64,000 nt of DNA, from positions 356,704-420,703 of the forward strand of contig NZ_FOVW01000003.1 of assembly GCF_900115305.1 (NCBI RefSeq). Direction: 5' to 3'. Each line of letters opens with the position of its first letter. Positions within the stretch are counted from its first letter, which is position 1. Source of the stretch: Algoriphagus ornithinivorans (GTDB lineage Bacteria; Bacteroidota; Bacteroidia; Cytophagales; Cyclobacteriaceae). Below, piece by piece: positions 61,583 through 64,000 of the stretch. Position numbers and translations under genes: made by a program. The notes below the pieces were generated by a model that did no database searches, was not told the DNA's origin, and worked only from the letters and a program-made list of their open reading frames with translations.

Positions 61583-61614
61583 AAAAAAAAAGCGCCATCT
61601 GGCGCTTTTTTTTT
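61583..61614. terminator. Bidirectional terminator of ndk and the lemA operon
   Basis: Stem AGCGCC / GGCGCT with loop ATCT, flanked by eight A on the left and eight T on the right, so it works for ndk (plus) and for the TPM gene (minus). Confidence 0.93.
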
Positions 61615-61639
61615 ATTAAACTTTTTTCAAAGTAGGGCT

Positions 61640-62455
61640 TTACCAGCTTCCACCGGCTCCTCCGCCTCCGAAGCTTCCGCCTCCGAAACCGCCGAAGCCT
61701 CCGCCGCCCCCACCAAAGCCGCCAAAGCTTCCGCCTCCTTTGGAGAAGTCTCCAAACTTTCCGCCTCCGCCTTTCAGCAAATTGGCCAGCATAATGGTAG
61801 TCAGGAGATCAATTCCTCCACCTCTTCCTCCCATGTGGTTGTCATTGTCATTCCGGTTTTTCAAAAGAGGTAAAATCACAAAGAGGAAAATGAACAACAA
61901 GAATATAAATATGGCCCCACCATGATTGCCATTTGAGATTACCTCCTCGGCTTTATATTCACCTGAAGCAAGCTTGATAATCATATCCGTGGCCTGATCC
62001 AAGCCTTGATAATATGACTGCATCTTAAAGTTGGGGACAATCAAATTATCGACAATTCGATTTGCCAAAGCATCAGGAACTACTCCCTCCATCCCGTATC
62101 CTGTAGCGATAAAGACTTTGCGATCGTCCATCGCTGCCAAAATCAGAATTCCATTATCACTTTTCCCCCCAATTCCCCATTGATCTCCAAGTTGAAAAGC
62201 ATAATCAGATATATCATACTGCCCAATAGAGCGAATCATGACAATGGCTATCTGAGTGGATGTGCTATCGTTATAGGCTACAAGTTTGCGCTCCAGCCTT
62301 GACACTTCGTCCTGAGATAATGTTTGGGTAAAATCATTCACCAGTCTGGGAGGATTCGGAACAGGAGGAAAATCCTGAGCAAATCCCACAAGACTTACCA
62401 AAGAAAAAAGAAATAAAAACAGCGTTATGGATTTAAGATCCAAATGAAATCTCAT
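61640..62455 (-). CDS. TPM-domain (YgcG-like) protein with glycine-rich tail
   Basis: 271 aa from ATG 62455 (MRFHLDLKSITLFLFLFSLV), which gives a good signal peptide ending GFAQ; earlier starts add 27 residues that overlap the upstream gene more. TPM domain about 30-150 (LVNDFTQTLSQDEVSRLERK, IAIVMIRSIGQYDISDYAFQ, GIGGKSDNGILILAAMDDRK). A membrane helix lies near 182-200, then a tail with long Gly/Phe-rich segments (about 228-268). The tail is low complexity and probably extracytoplasmic or embedded. TPM proteins are linked with lemA and quality control of membranes. Start overlaps the upstream TPM gene by 23 bp. Confidence 0.88.
   Translation of the reverse strand: MRFHLDLKSITLFLFLFSLVSLVGFAQDFPPVPNPPRLVNDFTQTLSQDEVSRLERKLVAYNDSTSTQIAIVMIRSIGQYDISDYAFQLGDQWGIGGKSDNGILILAAMDDRKVFIATGYGMEGVVPDALANRIVDNLIVPNFKMQSYYQGLDQATDMIIKLASGEYKAEEVISNGNHGGAIFIFLLFIFLFVILPLLKNRNDNDNHMGGRGGGIDLLTTIMLANLLKGGGGKFGDFSKGGGSFGGFGGGGGGFGGFGGGSFGGGGAGGSW
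61649..61770 (-). repeat. Low-complexity glycine-codon tract in the TPM tail
   Basis: On the coding (minus) strand, repeated GGxGGxTTxGG units encode Gly-Gly-Phe-type segments, with visible short direct repeats. It is much richer in G on the coding strand than nearby genes, so slippage or assembly errors are possible here. Confidence 0.7.
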
Positions 62456-62870
62456 CGGGTAGTTCGTTTTCGTCTGAATCCCCTTGGTATGGGAAATGCT
62501 CGGCAAGAGCTTCGCCGGCTTGATGGATTCCATCAATCAGACCTTGGGTGAATTGACCTTTTTTAAACAAATCGGTCATGTGGTTTTTGATATCTTCCCA
62601 GAAATTTTTGGGTACAACTGAATTGATCCCTGCATCTCCCAAAATGGCAAACTTGTGGTCTTTGACAGCCAAGTAAAATAAAACCCCGTTTCTGTCTTTG
62701 GTTTGATACATTTTCAAGGTTTCAAACACCTCAGCCGCACGGTCCAATACATCAATCTTACAGTGATTTTCTATATGAACCTGAATCTCTCCGGAAGTGG
62801 TAACTTCGGCAGTTTGGATCGCTGATACGATCAGCTTCTTCTCTGCCGAAGTGAATAATTTTTCTGCCAT
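62433..62870 (-). CDS. TPM-domain protein without membrane tail
   Basis: 145 aa, no signal peptide. TPM domain about 5-125: LFTSAEKKLIVSAIQTAEVTTSGEIQVHIE, LDRAAEVFETLKMYQTKDRN, GVLFYLAVKDHKFAILGDAG, ending GLIDGIHQAGEALAEHFPYQ. The acidic C-terminal end is probably flexible. Located 3 bp after lemA and overlapping the second TPM gene by 23 bp, so all three make one operon. It is probably cytoplasmic, while the other TPM protein is exported. Confidence 0.9.
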   Translation of the reverse strand: MAEKLFTSAEKKLIVSAIQTAEVTTSGEIQVHIENHCKIDVLDRAAEVFETLKMYQTKDRNGVLFYLAVKDHKFAILGDAGINSVVPKNFWEDIKNHMTDLFKKGQFTQGLIDGIHQAGEALAEHFPYQGDSDENELPDEISFGS

Positions 62871-62873
62871 AAT

Positions 62874-63473
62874 TTAGAATTCTACAGTAGGTGCATTTTC
62901 TGCTCCTGCTGCTGCTTCAAACTTCCCTTTGGTTTCAAATCCATACCAACCTGCAAAGAGGTTGTTCGGGAAGGTTCTTAAGGTGGTATTGTAAGCAACC
63001 ACTTCTTGATTGAAATTTCTTCTGGCCACAGCTATTCGGTTTTCAGTTCCTTCCAACTGAGCCTGCAAATCCAAGAAGTTTTGATTGGCTTTCAGGTCAG
63101 GATAACGCTCCACGGTAACCAAAAGTCTGCTTAATGCACCTGAAAGCTGCTCTTGGGCTTGCTGGAATTGCTGAAGATTTTCTGGAGAAAGATTGTTAGC
63201 GTCCACATTGATAGAAGTAGCCTTCGATCTTGCTTCGATTACTCCTGTTAGAGTTTCTTGCTCAAAATCAGCATATCCTTTCACGGTGTTAACCAAGTTA
63301 GGGATCAAGTCTGCTCTCCTTTGGTATTGAGTCTCCACCTCAGCCCATTGACCGCTGACCTGCTCCTCGGCCTGAACAAAAGTATTGTAAGTGCCAACAG
63401 CTTTGGTATAAATAAAAATACCAACCACTGCCAGAATCAAAATTGGAATTAATAGCTTTTTCATTTTTTGCAT
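62874..63473 (-). CDS. lemA: LemA family protein
   Basis: 199 aa. An N-terminal transmembrane helix (about 5-24, LIPILILAVVGIFIYTKAVG) is followed by a long helical bundle with the family signature VETQYQRRADLIPNLVNTVKGYADFEQETL near 46-75 (in parts), ARSKATSINV and RNFNQEVVAYNTTLRTFPNN near 157-176. ATG codons at 63473 and 63464 are both possible. Usual length about 190. First gene in the lemA-TPM-TPM operon; function in cell envelope or membrane stress is inferred from family knowledge. Confidence 0.94.
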   Translation of the reverse strand: MQKMKKLLIPILILAVVGIFIYTKAVGTYNTFVQAEEQVSGQWAEVETQYQRRADLIPNLVNTVKGYADFEQETLTGVIEARSKATSINVDANNLSPENLQQFQQAQEQLSGALSRLLVTVERYPDLKANQNFLDLQAQLEGTENRIAVARRNFNQEVVAYNTTLRTFPNNLFAGWYGFETKGKFEAAAGAENAPTVEF

Positions 63474-63576
63474 TAGGGTTATAAAACTGAACTATTGACG
63501 AAATTACCTTAAAATAAGTTTCCCAGAGGATCTATTTCCCAAAAATAGGGAAATTTCAAAAGGAGAGAGAAATGGG

Positions 63577-64000
63577 CTATATCTGCTTTTCCAGCCTGAT
63601 TTTATAAGTAAAGTCTTCATATCGGGTCAATTCTTCATCGAAATACCTTCTCACTTCGATCTCAATGACCTTTCCTTCTTTAGAGCGAAACAATTTGATT
63701 ACATCCGAAAGCTCCCAAATCAAGGTTGGAATTTTATTAATGCTCAATATTTCATCAAGAGCCTCAACTCCAGCTTCATCTGCTGGAGAACCCTCACGAA
63801 CCTGACCAATGTAAAATCGCTTATCGTCTGTGGGAATCTTTTTAACATTGAGCCCACTCATATCGTACTCATAAGGGGCATAAAAACTATCTCCTTTTTT
63901 CATCATAGCACGCTTCCTCGGATAGTCCAAAATCAACCTTGTCCTGCCCAAAACCTCTGATCCAAGACTCCCCATTCTTCCGGATTCCTTGATGATATAG
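63577..64000 (-). CDS. Retropepsin-like aspartyl protease with PDZ domain (3' part)
   Basis: Open to the right window edge; only the last 141 residues are visible. It begins YIIKESGRMGSLGSEVLGR, then RLILDYPRKRAMMKKGDSF, which matches the end of an aspartyl-protease fold (the ..G-S-E-V-L-x-R-x-x-x-I-x-D-Y.. segment). A PDZ domain follows (about 55-120 of the visible part) with RFYIGQVREGSPADEAGVEA and LDEILSINKIPTLIWE. A short Lys/Glu-rich end follows. Catalytic DTG residues are off-window. Proteins of this type in Bacteroidota are secreted or lipoproteins. It is 103 bp upstream of lemA on the same strand. Confidence 0.85.
   Translation of the reverse strand, partial: YIIKESGRMGSLGSEVLGRTRLILDYPRKRAMMKKGDSFYAPYEYDMSGLNVKKIPTDDKRFYIGQVREGSPADEAGVEALDEILSINKIPTLIWELSDVIKLFRSKEGKVIEIEVRRYFDEELTRYEDFTYKIRLEKQI

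Noticed and set aside
1..64000. tRNA, rRNA, insertion sequence or prophage genes
   Set aside because: No T-loop consensus, rRNA stretch, transposase, integrase or terminal repeats were seen in any gap or reading frame.

Overview
The window looks like a chromosomal segment of a member of the Bacteroidota, most likely order Cytophagales and close to the Cyclobacteriaceae/Algoriphagus group. This rests on family knowledge and gene content, not on a search. The evidence is moderate-to-low GC; no visible Shine-Dalgarno signals; a few TAnnTTTG-type -7 elements; lipoprotein and TonB-receptor families typical of the phylum; the order rng - small basic ribosomal protein - TPR - HU / mutY - ssb - gldE; the YebC variant starting MGRAFEFRK; and DUF3857/transglutaminase proteins. 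I see no tRNA, rRNA, insertion sequence or prophage.

Layout. 1-343 is the trailing end of a CRISPR array (30-nt repeats, 36-nt spacers). A degenerate last repeat is followed by a GC-richer hairpin block and an isolated fossil repeat; cas genes and leader must lie left of the window. 491-2600 (minus) holds a NYN-type nuclease and a CLC antiporter with fluoride-type (CLC-F) motifs. 2.7-8.1 kb holds a YfcH-like epimerase, three tandem two-helix PLDc_N-like membrane proteins (one only 57 aa), a large M14 metallopeptidase and a secreted amidohydrolase. 8.3-15.5 kb is an envelope sensing block: TonB-dependent receptor, TPR protein, LytS-type kinase, LytTR regulator, an unrecognised membrane protein and a DUF4221-like lipoprotein. 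15.5-21.5 kb is a housekeeping core: RNase G, a 29-aa bS22/mS38-like ribosomal protein, TPR protein, HU, MutY, SSB, GldE. 21.9-27.9 kb is glutamate synthase (gltB-gltD). 28.4-37.6 kb holds a subtilisin lipoprotein, a Spy-like periplasmic protein, NDH-2, YebC, YjjX, an unknown secreted protein, an M28 peptidase and a second CLC channel with CBS domains.

The largest gene-free gap, 37.64-38.18 kb, carries four DnaA-box-like 9-mers in an inverted arrangement. Gene direction also changes there: 22 of the 26 genes to the right are on the minus strand, while 19 of 31 to the left are on the plus strand. That pattern points towards the gap, as at a replication terminus rather than an origin.

38.2-64 kb is mostly minus-strand: mtgA and a methyltransferase co-transcribed with two catalytically dead DUF3857/transglutaminase-like proteins, then an intact paralogue; MaoC hydratase; tcdA with a TatD-like hydrolase; a class C beta-lactamase-fold hydrolase; an outer-membrane receptor; Mn-type SOD; tadA; a PiT-like permease divergent from a Na/Pi symporter; deoC with a lysine-ketoglutarate-reductase-like dehydrogenase; an ICMT-like methyltransferase; three tandem FKBP-type lipoproteins; a DHH phosphoesterase; ndk; and a lemA-TPM-TPM operon. 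The 3' part of an aspartyl protease with a PDZ domain runs off the right edge.

The most notable items are the CRISPR trailer with its beyond-terminator fossil repeat, the DnaA-box clusters (one intergenic, one inside the LytS/LytTR genes), the pseudo-transglutaminase pair, the predicted fluoride CLC, and very compact terminators that contain stop codons or sit against a start codon. I did not find a complete new multi-gene system; the CRISPR end with the adjacent NYN nuclease is the best lead, and its main part is outside the window.
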